A DNA stretch of 64,000 nt from Nocardia sp. XZ_19_385 (GTDB lineage Bacteria; Actinomycetota; Actinomycetes; Mycobacteriales; Mycobacteriaceae). The notes beneath the pieces were generated by a model. It was given only the letters and a program-made list of their open reading frames with translations, ran no database searches and was not told the origin of the DNA. Positions 42,513 to 53,974 of this stretch are shown one piece after another. The DNA lies in the NCBI RefSeq assembly GCF_015355755.1, contig NZ_JACVEE010000001.1, positions 620,001 through 684,000 of the forward strand. The letters run 5' to 3'. Both the position numbers and the translations under genes were made by a program. The first letter of the stretch is position 1. The number at the start of each line of letters is the position of its first letter.

Positions 42513-43516
42513 TTAGCTGTCGAACGCGTCGAGCAGCTGCTCGGCGGCCAGCGCGGCGGTCAGCGTGCCCTCGCGGACCTGCTTTTCCACCTGTGCGCGA
42601 ATGGCTTTCACGTTCGGGTTGTCCGCGAGGCGGCGCAGCAGCTGGTCGTGCACCATGGCCCAAGTCCAGCCGACCTGCTGACGGCGGCGCTTCTCGTCGA
42701 ACTCGCCGGCGTCGGTGAGGACGCGGCGATGATCCAGGACGGTGTCCCAGAACTTGTCCAGGCCAACGCCTTCCAGGCCACTCATAGTCAGAACCGGTGG
42801 GCGCCACAGGGCGTCGTGCGGATGGATCAGGCGCAGCGCGCCGGCCAGTTCACGCGCGGCGGATTTCGCTTCCATCTCGTGCTTGCCGTCGGCCTTGTTG
42901 ACCGCGACCAGGTCGGCGAGTTCCAGCACACCTTTCTTGATGCCCTGCAACTGATCTCCGGTGCGGGCCAGGGTCAGGAAGCAGAACACGTCGACCATGT
43001 TCGCGACCGTGACCTCGGATTGGCCGACGCCGACGGTCTCCACCAGGATCACGTCGTAGCCTGCCGCTTCGAGCAGCACGATGGTCTCGCGGGTCGCTTT
43101 GGCGACACCGCCGAGGGTGCCCGCGGTCGGCGAGGGCCGGATATAGGCGTTGCGCTCCACCGAGAGTCGCGCCATCCGGGTCTTGTCGCCGAGGATGGAA
43201 CCGCCGGTGCGGGTGGAGGACGGATCGACCGCAAGGACGGCGACCCGATGCCCCTTCCCGATCAGGTTCATGCCGAGCGCGTCGATGAAGGTCGACTTGC
43301 CGACACCCGGAACACCGGTGATACCAACACGATTCGACACCACGGCGGCCTCGGAGCTGGCCACCTCCGGCGTCAGCTTCAGCAGCAGTTGCTGCGCCTG
43401 CTGCCGGTGATCGGCTCGCGTCGACTCGACCAGGGTGATGGCACGCGCCAAGGCGGCCCGCTCGTTATTGCGGACCGCCTCGGCCAGTGCGTCTACATCA
43501 ATGACGCGCTTGTTCA

Positions 43517-43517
<1 letters not shown>
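42513..43517 (-). CDS. meaB: Methylmalonyl-CoA mutase-associated GTPase MeaB
   Basis: A 334-residue G3E-family GTPase that loads and protects adenosylcobalamin in methylmalonyl-CoA mutase. Walker A is VGITGVPGVGKSTFIDALG (near 65), with AVDPSSTRTGGSILGDKTRM, the Glu-containing VETVGVGQSE and base-recognition NKAD. Its start overlaps the mutB stop by one base (TAATG). It is the last gene of mutA-mutB-meaB, the common actinobacterial order. Confidence 0.95.
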
Positions 43518-45777
<2,260 letters not shown>

Positions 45778-45778
<1 letters not shown>

Positions 45779-47628
45779 CAGGCTCCTACCTTCTCCAGCA
45801 GGCCGGATAGTGCCGCGACCGCATCGATCTTCGCGGCCAGGTATCCGTCGGGACGCTCGGCATCGCTCAGCGCGGCAACGGCTTTCGCCGCACCGGCCAG
45901 CAGTACGGTGTCCACACCGGCGGCGCGCAGCTGTGTCGCCGCCGCACCGGCTTCTTCGCCGTAGCGTTTGTCCGCACCGCACAGCACCGCGATCGATGCA
46001 CCGGATTCCTTTGCGGCCGTGGCGATTCCCTCGACGGTCAGCGGGCCGGGATTGATCGATTCGATACCGCCCGAAGCGAGCAGGTTCGCGATGAACGTGA
46101 CCCGCACATTGTGTTCGGCGACGCTACCCAGGGGCACCAGCAGCGCCTTCGGACGCGTGCCGTGCTCGGCCAGGTAGGCATCCGAGCGGTTGCGCAGCTC
46201 CTCGAACGCGGCCCCGTAACGGGCCACTCGGCCCGGCTCCCGTGCCGCCTCCGAAAGCGGCTTCTCGGCCAGGTTCGGAAACTCGTTGACGCCGGTGACG
46301 GCCGTCTTGCGGTGCGCCACATCGGAATCGCGTGCGGCCTTGGTCGCGGCGATGCGCTCGGCGAGCAGACCGGAGTCCAGCGCGGCCAGGTAGCCGCCCG
46401 CGGTCTCCAGTTCCTGCATGAATTCCCAGGCCTTGGCGGCGAGGTCGGCGGTGAGGCTCTCCACGTGCCAGGAGCCCGCACCCGGGTCCTGCACGAATCC
46501 GAGATGGGATTCCTCGAGCAGCAGCAGCTGGGTGTTGCGAGCCATGCGGTCGGAGAACGACTTCGAGACACCGAGCTCGCCCGGGGGGAGCGCGGAGTCG
46601 AACGGCAGCACGGTGACGGTGTCGGCGCCGCCGACGCCCGCGCCGAACGCGGCGAGCGTGGTGCGCAGCAGGTTCACCCAGGGGTCGCGCTGGCTCATCA
46701 TGGCGGCCGAGGTCACCGCGTGCTGCGGCGCGCCACCGAAGGTCGGCAGACCGCACACCTCGGCGACGCGAGCCCAGAGTTGGCGGCCGGCACGGAACTT
46801 CGCGATGGTGGCGAACTGGTCGTCGGTCGCGGCGAAACGGAACTCCAGCTGGCCCAGCGCGGCCGCGGTGCCGTAGCCGGCGGCGGTGAGCTTGCGCAGG
46901 TACTCCAGACCGGCGGCGACCGCCGCGCCCAGCTCCTGCGCCTCGGCTGCGCCCGCGTCATGGAAGACGGTGCCGTCCACGGTGATTGCCCGCACCGTCT
47001 CCGGTCGCGCGATCGCCTGACCGGCCAGCTGCACGGCTTCGGTCAACTCGACGTCATCGGTTCCGGCGAAGCGGCTGGTCAGCGGGGCAGCGCCGAGCGC
47101 CACCTGGATCGCCGAAACATCCGCGGTCTCGTATCCGTCGAGCACCGCGAAAACCTCTGCCGCGGCGGCGGATACCGCACCACCGGCGGCCAAGGTCAAC
47201 GGCGCGAGCTCGAACAGCAAGCCGGACAAGGCCGTCGGCAACTCGGCCACCGGCACACCGCGCTCGCCGGCGCCCAGCCAGACCGCGCTGAGACCGTTCT
47301 CCAGGCCCGCGAGGATCTCCCGGTTCGCCGCGGCCCCGTCACCGGCCACAAACGCACTGACGTACCAGCCCCGGTGCACGTCGCGGGTGGCAGTGCCGCC
47401 ACGCACGAACGGGAACGCACCCGGCAGCGGCTGCTCGGGCAGCTCGTCCCGGCGGGTGTACAGGGGGGCGATCGTCAGCCCGTCATAGGTGGTCTCTTCG
47501 AGCAGCTTTTCCGGCTCATCCGGCAAATCAGCGATCTCGACCCTGCGGGCCTTCGCCAGCACCCCCGCCACACCCTTACGCCACGCGGCATATTCCGGCA
47601 CCGGATCTGCATTCGGCATAGCTGCCAT
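45778..47628 (-). CDS. mutA: Methylmalonyl-CoA mutase small subunit
   Basis: A 616-residue non-catalytic subunit of the heterodimeric mutase. It has the same two-domain layout as MutB ([20 protein letters not shown] near the start, [20 protein letters not shown] in the barrel). The C-terminal domain reads [20 protein letters not shown] in place of the cobalamin motif, as expected for MutA. The start is ATG 47628; ATG 47619, with GGAAGAGGG better placed, is also possible. It is the first gene of the operon. Confidence 0.93.
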
Positions 47629-47801
47629 CCCTCTTCCACTCGACCACGAGCGCACCCGCAGTGCGCACCCGATACCGCCACATTCGCCCAGCTCAGCGAG
47701 CACTTTGGTTAACGAGCATTCGTCCCGTCACTCCTGATGCTAGCTGTAGCTCGCACCGCCATTGACCGTGGCCGCCACTACCACCCGGTAACCTGGCGCC
47801 G

Positions 47802-48560
47802 GTGAAGGAGCTGACCGAGGAGGTCGAGCGGGTTGACGCCCCGGTCCGCGCAGGCACTGCGCCGACGTGGCGCGAGATCGCGTTCCGGCTGCTCCGCAAC
47901 CCGCGCACCATCGTTCTACTCGCTGTAATCGCCGCGGTGTTCGTGGCCGGATCGCTGGTGCCGCTACCCACTCCGGTACAGATCCAGCAGTGGGCGGGTT
48001 CGTTCGGTCCATGGTTCCCGCTGCTGTTCTGCGCCATCTACGCCTTCGCGACGGTGGCTCCGCTCCCCCGATCGGTATTCACCGTCAGTTGCGGCGTGCT
48101 CTTCGGCGCCGGGCTCGGCCTCGCGGTCGCCTTGGTCGCCACCACCGCGGCGGCGGCAATGGCGCTACTTCTGGTGCGCGCGCTCGACCGTGACCGAGTC
48201 GCCGCCCGCCTCACCCATCCCGCCGTCCGCAACATCAACGAGCGCTTGGCCCGCCGCGGCTGGCTCGCCGTCGGCTCCCTGCGAATGATCGCGATCGCCC
48301 CGTTCTCCATCGTCAACTACTGCTGCGGATTGTCCGCGATCCGCTTCTGGCCCTACCTGATCGCGTCGGTCCTGGGTTCCGCACCCGGCACCATCGCCAC
48401 CGTAATCCTGGCCGACTCCCTCACCGGCGGAACGCACCCCGCGATGTACGCCATCACCGCAACCTGTTTCGCGATCGGCATCGCCGGCCTGATCGTCGAC
48501 GCCCGCTGGCAGCCGACGCCGACCTCGGCGACCGACACGGCCCAGGTCAGCCCGCGCTGA
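47802..48560 (+). CDS. TVP38/TMEM64 (VTT-domain) membrane protein
   Basis: A 252-residue integral membrane protein of the DedA/VTT superfamily. It has a cytoplasmic N-terminus (1-35), about six membrane segments, and the family signature GVLFGAGLGLAVALVATTAA with a second conserved stretch AIAPFSIVNYCCGLSAIRFW. Relatives act as lipid scramblases or in membrane homeostasis. The start is GTG 47802. It is divergent from mutA and ends 40 bases from the convergent protease gene. Confidence 0.85.
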   Translation: MKELTEEVERVDAPVRAGTAPTWREIAFRLLRNPRTIVLLAVIAAVFVAGSLVPLPTPVQIQQWAGSFGPWFPLLFCAIYAFATVAPLPRSVFTVSCGVLFGAGLGLAVALVATTAAAAMALLLVRALDRDRVAARLTHPAVRNINERLARRGWLAVGSLRMIAIAPFSIVNYCCGLSAIRFWPYLIASVLGSAPGTIATVILADSLTGGTHPAMYAITATCFAIGIAGLIVDARWQPTPTSATDTAQVSPR

Positions 48561-48602
48561 GTCCGAATCGACCGGGAACGGCTCCGCAACATCGGGTTCC
48601 GT

Positions 48603-49532
48603 TCAGTCCACGGCCAGTTCGATCGGGATCGCGAACACGTCGACCATCGCGCCGTTGCGGAGCACCGTCACCGGCATCGATTTGCCGATGGCGTCGCCGA
48701 AGAGTTGGCGTTGAATGCCCTGGGCATCACGGACTTCCGAGCGGGCGACGCTGAGGACCAGGTCGCCGCGGCGCAGGCCCGCCTGTTCGGCCGGGCCGCC
48801 GCGGACGACCTCCATGATGCGCACGCCCGCACGCTGGCCGGTGCGGGAGGCGACGGTGGCCGGGAGCGGCGCGGGGATGCCGACCAGGCCCAGGTAGGCG
48901 CGGCGTACCCGGCCCTCGCTGTGCAGGGTGCCGATGATGCGGCGGGTGGTGACGTTGATCGGAATCGCGAGGCCGACACCGATACCGGCGACGGCGGTGT
49001 TGATGCCGACCACTTGTCCGGCCGAATTGGCCAGCGCCCCACCGGAATTGCCCGGGTTGAGGGCGGCGTCGGTCTGGATGACGTCCTCGATGACGCGGCC
49101 CGCGCGGCGGGAGGCGACCGGTACCGCCCGGCCCAGCGCGCTGACCACGCCCGCGGTGACCGAACCCGCCAACCCCAGCGGATTGCCCACCGCGACAACC
49201 AGTTGCCCGACCACGAGCTTGTCCGCGTCGCCGAGCCGCACCGCGCCGGGTGCGCCACCGCGGGCGCGCAGCACCGCGAGATCGGACAGCGGGTCGATAC
49301 CGACCACGTCGAACCGCGATTCGACGCCGTCGGCGAAGACCACCTCGCCGCCGGTCGAGGAACCGACGACGTGCGCGTTCGTCAGCAGGAATCCGTCGTC
49401 GGTGAACACCACCGCCGATCCGCTTCCCCGCCGCGTCCGCACGCTGGCCACATGCGGTGTCACCGAGCCCGCGACCTCGATCACGGTGCGCGAGTACGCG
49501 TCCATCGCAGCGTCGTCCACTTCGACCACCAT
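48603..49532 (-). CDS. HtrA/DegP-like serine protease with PDZ domain, no membrane anchor
   Basis: A protein of about 309 residues. A trypsin-like domain (about 15-200) carries the triad His in LLTNAHVVGSS, Asp in IDPLSDLAVLRA and Ser in LNPGNSGGALANSA, followed by one PDZ domain (about 215-300, AEQAGLRRGDLVLSV). Unlike other HtrA proteins it shows no signal peptide or membrane helix, so it should act in the cytoplasm or leave by another route. The start is ATG 49532 or GTG 49541. Confidence 0.85.
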   Translation of the reverse strand: MVVEVDDAAMDAYSRTVIEVAGSVTPHVASVRTRRGSGSAVVFTDDGFLLTNAHVVGSSTGGEVVFADGVESRFDVVGIDPLSDLAVLRARGGAPGAVRLGDADKLVVGQLVVAVGNPLGLAGSVTAGVVSALGRAVPVASRRAGRVIEDVIQTDAALNPGNSGGALANSAGQVVGINTAVAGIGVGLAIPINVTTRRIIGTLHSEGRVRRAYLGLVGIPAPLPATVASRTGQRAGVRIMEVVRGGPAEQAGLRRGDLVLSVARSEVRDAQGIQRQLFGDAIGKSMPVTVLRNGAMVDVFAIPIELAVD

Positions 49533-49714
49533 CCTGCCCACCCGTTGCCGCCACCTTCCAGCATGCCTGCGAACCCAAGGTTGCGCATCGTGTTCGGAAG
49601 AGGCACAAGCGAATTCGTGATCTTGAAGGCAGATTTCGAGACTATCCAGCGACTGTCTGAGACGCTATCGTGGAGATACCCAGTACCACGGGTTCCGATA
49701 CAACGAGGTGTCTC

Positions 49715-50590
49715 ATGAGCAACCCGAGCATGCGTCTCAAAGACCGCGCCGCCGTTTATCCGAAGGCCAGGCGAATACGGTTCACTTTCGGTGAACCACA
49801 ACCGATGTCGAAGTACTTCGCGGGCGGAGACATGGTGTTCAGCCATTTCATCGCCGGTCTGTCGGCCGGCTTCCCGCCCGGCGAGGAATCGTTCATCCGA
49901 TCGGTGGTCCGGGTCGCGGGCAAGATCACCGATCCGGAGCTGAAGCGGCGCGCCACCGGTTTCACCGCCCAGGAGGCGACGCACGGACGCGAGCACCGCA
50001 AGCTCAACGCGAAACTCGTGGCCCTGGGCTATCCCATCGCCTGGATCGACTCCGCCGGCGTCCAGGATCGGGCGAAACAGCTGGAACAGCTGGTGCCCGC
50101 GAGCCTGCACCTGGCCGCGACCGCCGCGGCCGAGCACTACACCACCGTGCTCGCGGTGCGGGTTCTGGACAAGCCCGAGATCCAGGCCCTCGCCGGCGAC
50201 GCCGAGGTGCGAAACCTATTGAACTGGCACGCCTTGGAGGAGGTCGAGCACAAGTCGGTGGCCTTCGACGTCTACCGCGCGGTCGGTGGCGGCGAGGCCA
50301 TGCGCATCGTCACCATGGTGGGCCTGCTCGCGTTGACGGTGCCGATCACCGCGGGCGGCCTCACCGCGGCGATCGCACTCGACAACTACGCTCGCCGGCA
50401 TCCGATCCTGGTAGCCCGGCAGGCGCGAATCCTGTTCACCGGCCCCATCTTCCAGGGCATCGGCCGCGAACTCGCCCGCTATCTGCGGCCCGGATTCCAC
50501 CCCGACGACTACGACACCACCGAGCTGCTGGAGCAGTGGCAGCGCGAACTGTTCGGCGACGACGGCCAGCTCGTCGACCATCTTCGTTAG
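49715..50590 (+). CDS. Predicted metal-dependent hydrolase (PF10118 family)
   Basis: A 291-residue helical protein of the PF10118 family of predicted metal-dependent hydrolases. Glu/His-rich motifs look like a di-metal site: FTAQEATHGREHRKLN (near 90) and WHALEEVEHKSVAFDVYRA (near 180). A hydrophobic stretch (VTMVGLLALTVPITAGGL) suggests membrane contact. GAGGTG precedes the ATG. It is followed 8 bases later by an SDR gene, a common pairing in Nocardia and mycobacteria, probably in lipid or steroid metabolism. Confidence 0.78.
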   Translation: MSNPSMRLKDRAAVYPKARRIRFTFGEPQPMSKYFAGGDMVFSHFIAGLSAGFPPGEESFIRSVVRVAGKITDPELKRRATGFTAQEATHGREHRKLNAKLVALGYPIAWIDSAGVQDRAKQLEQLVPASLHLAATAAAEHYTTVLAVRVLDKPEIQALAGDAEVRNLLNWHALEEVEHKSVAFDVYRAVGGGEAMRIVTMVGLLALTVPITAGGLTAAIALDNYARRHPILVARQARILFTGPIFQGIGRELARYLRPGFHPDDYDTTELLEQWQRELFGDDGQLVDHLR

Positions 50591-50598
50591 GGATTCGG

Positions 50599-51483
50599 AT
50601 GAAACTCAACAACATTCACCCCGACCTGGTGGTGGTCACGGGTGCGGGCAGCGGCATCGGCCGGGCCACCGCCCTGCGATTCGCCGATGCCGGTGCGCAC
50701 GTGATCGTTTCCGATATCGACCTGCCGGCGGCCAAGGAAACCGTGGAGCTGATCCAGGATCGGCACGGCCGCGCCTCGGCCGCCCGATTGGATGTCACCG
50801 ACGCCGATGCCTGGGAGAGCTTCGCTCGTGAAGTCCGTGCCGCGCACGGGGTTCCGGACGTCCTGGTCAATAATGCGGGCATGGCGGTGTCGGGCGCGTT
50901 CGTCGACCTGACACCCGCCGATTGGGAAAAGCAGCTGGCAGTCAACCTTTTCGGTGTCGTGCACGGTTGCCGGGCCTTCGGCCGGCAGATGATCGAGGCC
51001 GGAAAGCGCGGCCACATCGTCAATATCGCCTCCGCGGCCGCGTTCACCCCGACGCCGGTGATGTCGGCCTACTCGGTGTCCAAGGCCGGGGTGAAGATGC
51101 TCACCGAATGCCTGCGGTTGGAGTTCGGGCCGAAAGGCATTGGGGTGAGCGCGATCTGCCCCGGGCTGATCAACACCAATATCGGTGAGCACGCCGACCT
51201 GGTGGGCGTTGATGCGGAGCTGGTAGCCCGAGGCAAAGAATTCACCCGCCGCATCCAGGCTGCCGCCGCGCAATTGCCGTTCGATCCATTGAGCCCGGAC
51301 CAGGTGGCCCGGGCTGTGCAGCGAGCGGTTCGCTACGACCTCGCCGTCGTGCCGGTGCGGCCCGAGGCCTGGCTGGGCTATTTCCTGCTGCGCATCGCGC
51401 CGGGCGTCAATCGCCGTATGACCCAGCCATTTTCGATCGAACTACTGGAGCGTTGGGCCGCTCGAGCACTGCGAACCAGCTGA
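50599..51483 (+). CDS. Short-chain dehydrogenase/reductase
   Basis: A 294-residue classical SDR. TGAGSGIGRATALRFADAGA binds the cofactor; NNAGMAVSG and NIASAAAFTPTPVMSAYSVSKAG give the Ser-Tyr-Lys triad (near 140-160). The acidic DIDL after the second strand suggests NAD rather than NADP. It follows the PF10118 gene in one operon and ends at a long hairpin terminator. Confidence 0.88.
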   Translation: MKLNNIHPDLVVVTGAGSGIGRATALRFADAGAHVIVSDIDLPAAKETVELIQDRHGRASAARLDVTDADAWESFAREVRAAHGVPDVLVNNAGMAVSGAFVDLTPADWEKQLAVNLFGVVHGCRAFGRQMIEAGKRGHIVNIASAAAFTPTPVMSAYSVSKAGVKMLTECLRLEFGPKGIGVSAICPGLINTNIGEHADLVGVDAELVARGKEFTRRIQAAAAQLPFDPLSPDQVARAVQRAVRYDLAVVPVRPEAWLGYFLLRIAPGVNRRMTQPFSIELLERWAARALRTS

Positions 51484-51489
51484 TTGAAT

Positions 51490-51548
51490 GATCACCATGC
51501 GGCGGTGCGGGAAAGCCGGCGACAATCCGGCACCACCGCATGGTGATC
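51490..51548. terminator. Long bidirectional hairpin terminator
   Basis: 19-base arms (51490-51508 and 51530-51548) with one mismatch enclose an inner GCCGG/CCGGC hairpin, between the convergent SDR and lipoprotein genes. Confidence 0.7.
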
Positions 51549-51566
51549 CAGCCTGCTACCAGCGAA

Positions 51567-52238
51567 TCAGAACAGGGACTGCTGGTCACCGGCGATGAAG
51601 AAGCCGTGCCCGCCCTGATCACAGCGAACGCCGGTCGGCAACGAGGTGCAGGCCGTCCCCTTCACGATGATGGTCTCGCCGTAGTTCAGGACCTTGCCGC
51701 CGCCCTCCTGGAGCCCGCCGTTGCCGCCGGGGTTCGGCGAAATACCCACGAACACACCCTGATTCAGGCAGATGAACTTGGCGGTGCTGCCCGTCACATA
51801 CGCCGCCACCTTGCGGGTGGAACTGTTGTCGCAGCCGGGCCGCAACTCCGCCGGGATCACCTTCGCATCCTTCAACTGACAGCCGGTGCCGAAGGTGCTG
51901 TCATTGATGAAACCGCACTTGATGTTTCCGCTCGGCGACTGGAAGTGGAACTTGTCCCCGATCTGATAGTCCCGCGCGTCGACTGTCGCGTCGTCCCTGG
52001 TGGGCAACGTCGTCGTCACAGGTTCAGCCGGTGCGCTCACCTGCGGCGAGTGGTACCACTCCGAAGTCGGCGAAGCCGACGCCGGGCGCTCCGGCGTCAT
52101 CGCTTCGCCACCAGGCCCCGCGGTCGAGGTCACCCTGGCCGTACCCGGCGCCGATCCGGCAGTCTCGGTCTCACTCCCACATCCCACCAACCCCACGACA
52201 GCTGCCATCGCCGCGACCGCCATACCCAGTGACTTCAT
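51567..52238 (-). CDS. Putative lipoprotein, function unknown
   Basis: A 223-residue exported protein. The signal peptide ends in the lipobox VGLVGC (Cys 20), followed by a Ser/Thr/Pro-rich linker to about residue 85. The globular part has six Cys (IKCGFIND, GTGCQLKD, RPGCDNSS, FICLNQG, GTACTSLP, VRCDQGG), probably three disulphides. The motif FHFQSPSGNIKCGF is typical of a secreted-protein family common in Nocardia and Rhodococcus with no assigned function. It stands alone; the 116-base gap upstream has no clear signals. Confidence 0.78.
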   Translation of the reverse strand: MKSLGMAVAAMAAVVGLVGCGSETETAGSAPGTARVTSTAGPGGEAMTPERPASASPTSEWYHSPQVSAPAEPVTTTLPTRDDATVDARDYQIGDKFHFQSPSGNIKCGFINDSTFGTGCQLKDAKVIPAELRPGCDNSSTRKVAAYVTGSTAKFICLNQGVFVGISPNPGGNGGLQEGGGKVLNYGETIIVKGTACTSLPTGVRCDQGGHGFFIAGDQQSLF

Positions 52239-52354
52239 GCCGTCTCCTTCTTGTAGCGTCTCGACGAACTGTGCTGTTCATCGATCGGAACAAGAGCGCC
52301 GTTACGGCGATGCAGAACCGTAATAACCAGTGTTACAAGGCAATACGGGCCTTC

Positions 52355-53974
52355 TCACGGCTCCGCAGCCGCCAAAGCAGCGACAGCCTGGCGGAGGTCG
52401 CGCGCTTCGTCCTCCCACGCCTGAACCTTCGCCCGCACTCGCTCTTCGGTCGGATCGCCGTCACGGTCGGCATCCCAGACCACGCCCGCATACTGTGGAA
52501 CCATTTTCAGTACCTCACTCATGTGCGCGAGGCAACGGCTCGCACCGAGGTCGTCGGACAACGGCTGATATGCCTCGAACGCGCGCATCCACCAGCTCAA
52601 GGCCTGGGCCGGTTCACCGCGCGCCCAGCACAGGCAGCCCCGGATTTCGTAGGTGTGGGCGAGTCCACCGGGATCGCCGCGTTCGGCGAGCGATTCGGCC
52701 AAGCCGAGACGGTCCTCGGCCGCGTCGAAGCGGCTCTGGAAGATATGTGTGATCGCCAAGTTGATCGCGGTGCACACCTCACCGGCCAGATCGGAGCGCG
52801 GCAACCGCCACCACACTCTCGTCAATTTTCGCACCACCGAATCGAATCGGGCGGTAGCCCACGGACGCCGCGCACTTTCCCTCAGCTCGTTCAGAGCTTG
52901 GTTGTGCAGTTCTCTCGCCCGCCACCCGGAGGACACGGTGAAACGGCTGCGGTACCGCGGCCGTTCGTTGAGCCTGCCCGCACGCATCCACGCCAAGCGC
53001 TTCTCGGCGAGCTTTCCGGCCACCCAGCCGTTGGGCGCGGCCACGTAGCTCGGCTGGCCGAGTACGGCGTTCCATACATCCAGCGCGTCCACGAGACGCG
53101 CTACAGCTGGAACCGCGTCCCGTGGCACCTTGTCCTCCGCCCGCACAGACTCTTTGACCAGGGCATACAGGTACTTCTGCCGGTACTCGAACCAGCGCCG
53201 CGCACCGGCCGCCAGCTCCTGGTGGTTCAGTCCGAGGGCCCACAGGCCGGCCAGGTCCGACCAGTGGTGCAGCAACACCGAGATCGTGACCCGCCAAGCG
53301 GGCGAATCCTCGACAACCCCAGGGGGTTCCGGAGGACCTACCGCGTTCGCCAGCCGCACCCGGTCGACACAATATCCCTGACGTCCGCCGAGATGCACGA
53401 CGTTGGCCTCGGTCAACTTCCGCAGCAGCCGCCCCGCGGCCGCAGGTTCCGTCGAATACCGCTCGCCCGGCGTCTTCATCGAGATCTCCGCCACGCCGGC
53501 CACTACCGCCAGCAACGCGGCGGAGTCGTACTCCTCGAAAGGCAGCGCCGCCAAGGCACGGGCGACCTCGCGGTTGGACGCTGACAGCCCGTTGAGGACA
53601 GGGCCTGGCCCGGCGTGTGAGCAGCTAGGCGCCAGAGTCGCCATATTCGGGCCGGGTGGGACAAGCTGCTCCAGCAACTCGACTTCCCTTGCCGCACGCC
53701 GCTGCTCGCGTCGGCCGCCGATCCACCGATACAGCGCGAACACCGCCGCCACCGCGGCCAGCCCCAGCCAGAGCCCCGACAGCGCGCGACCGACGGTGGC
53801 CAGGAAGGAATCCTCGGTGAGCGATTTGACCATCATGTCGCCGAGCAGCTTGGTCACCACACCGGTGCCGATCAGCGAGGCCGCCGCCACCGTGCGCCGC
53901 CAGACCGAGGAGCGTGTCAGACCGACCGCGGCCGGTCCGTCGTCGTCGCGCCCGCCGGACTCGGGACTGCTCAT
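52355..53974 (-). CDS. Membrane protein with TPR-like C-terminal domain, function unknown
   Basis: A 539-residue protein. Two membrane helices (about 25-47 and 63-85) are followed by a cytoplasmic part: a winged-helix-like region (about 130-220, ARALAALPFEEYDSAALLAV) and helical TPR-type repeats (about 230-520, GGLAHTYEIRGCLCWARGEP). The domain order recalls the sensor and TPR parts of NB-ARC/STAND regulators, but no P-loop is present. Its ATG overlaps the stop of the double permease by one base, so it is made with the transporter and may regulate or replace part of it. Confidence 0.7.
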   Translation of the reverse strand: MSSPESGGRDDDGPAAVGLTRSSVWRRTVAAASLIGTGVVTKLLGDMMVKSLTEDSFLATVGRALSGLWLGLAAVAAVFALYRWIGGRREQRRAAREVELLEQLVPPGPNMATLAPSCSHAGPGPVLNGLSASNREVARALAALPFEEYDSAALLAVVAGVAEISMKTPGERYSTEPAAAGRLLRKLTEANVVHLGGRQGYCVDRVRLANAVGPPEPPGVVEDSPAWRVTISVLLHHWSDLAGLWALGLNHQELAAGARRWFEYRQKYLYALVKESVRAEDKVPRDAVPAVARLVDALDVWNAVLGQPSYVAAPNGWVAGKLAEKRLAWMRAGRLNERPRYRSRFTVSSGWRARELHNQALNELRESARRPWATARFDSVVRKLTRVWWRLPRSDLAGEVCTAINLAITHIFQSRFDAAEDRLGLAESLAERGDPGGLAHTYEIRGCLCWARGEPAQALSWWMRAFEAYQPLSDDLGASRCLAHMSEVLKMVPQYAGVVWDADRDGDPTEERVRAKVQAWEDEARDLRQAVAALAAAEP

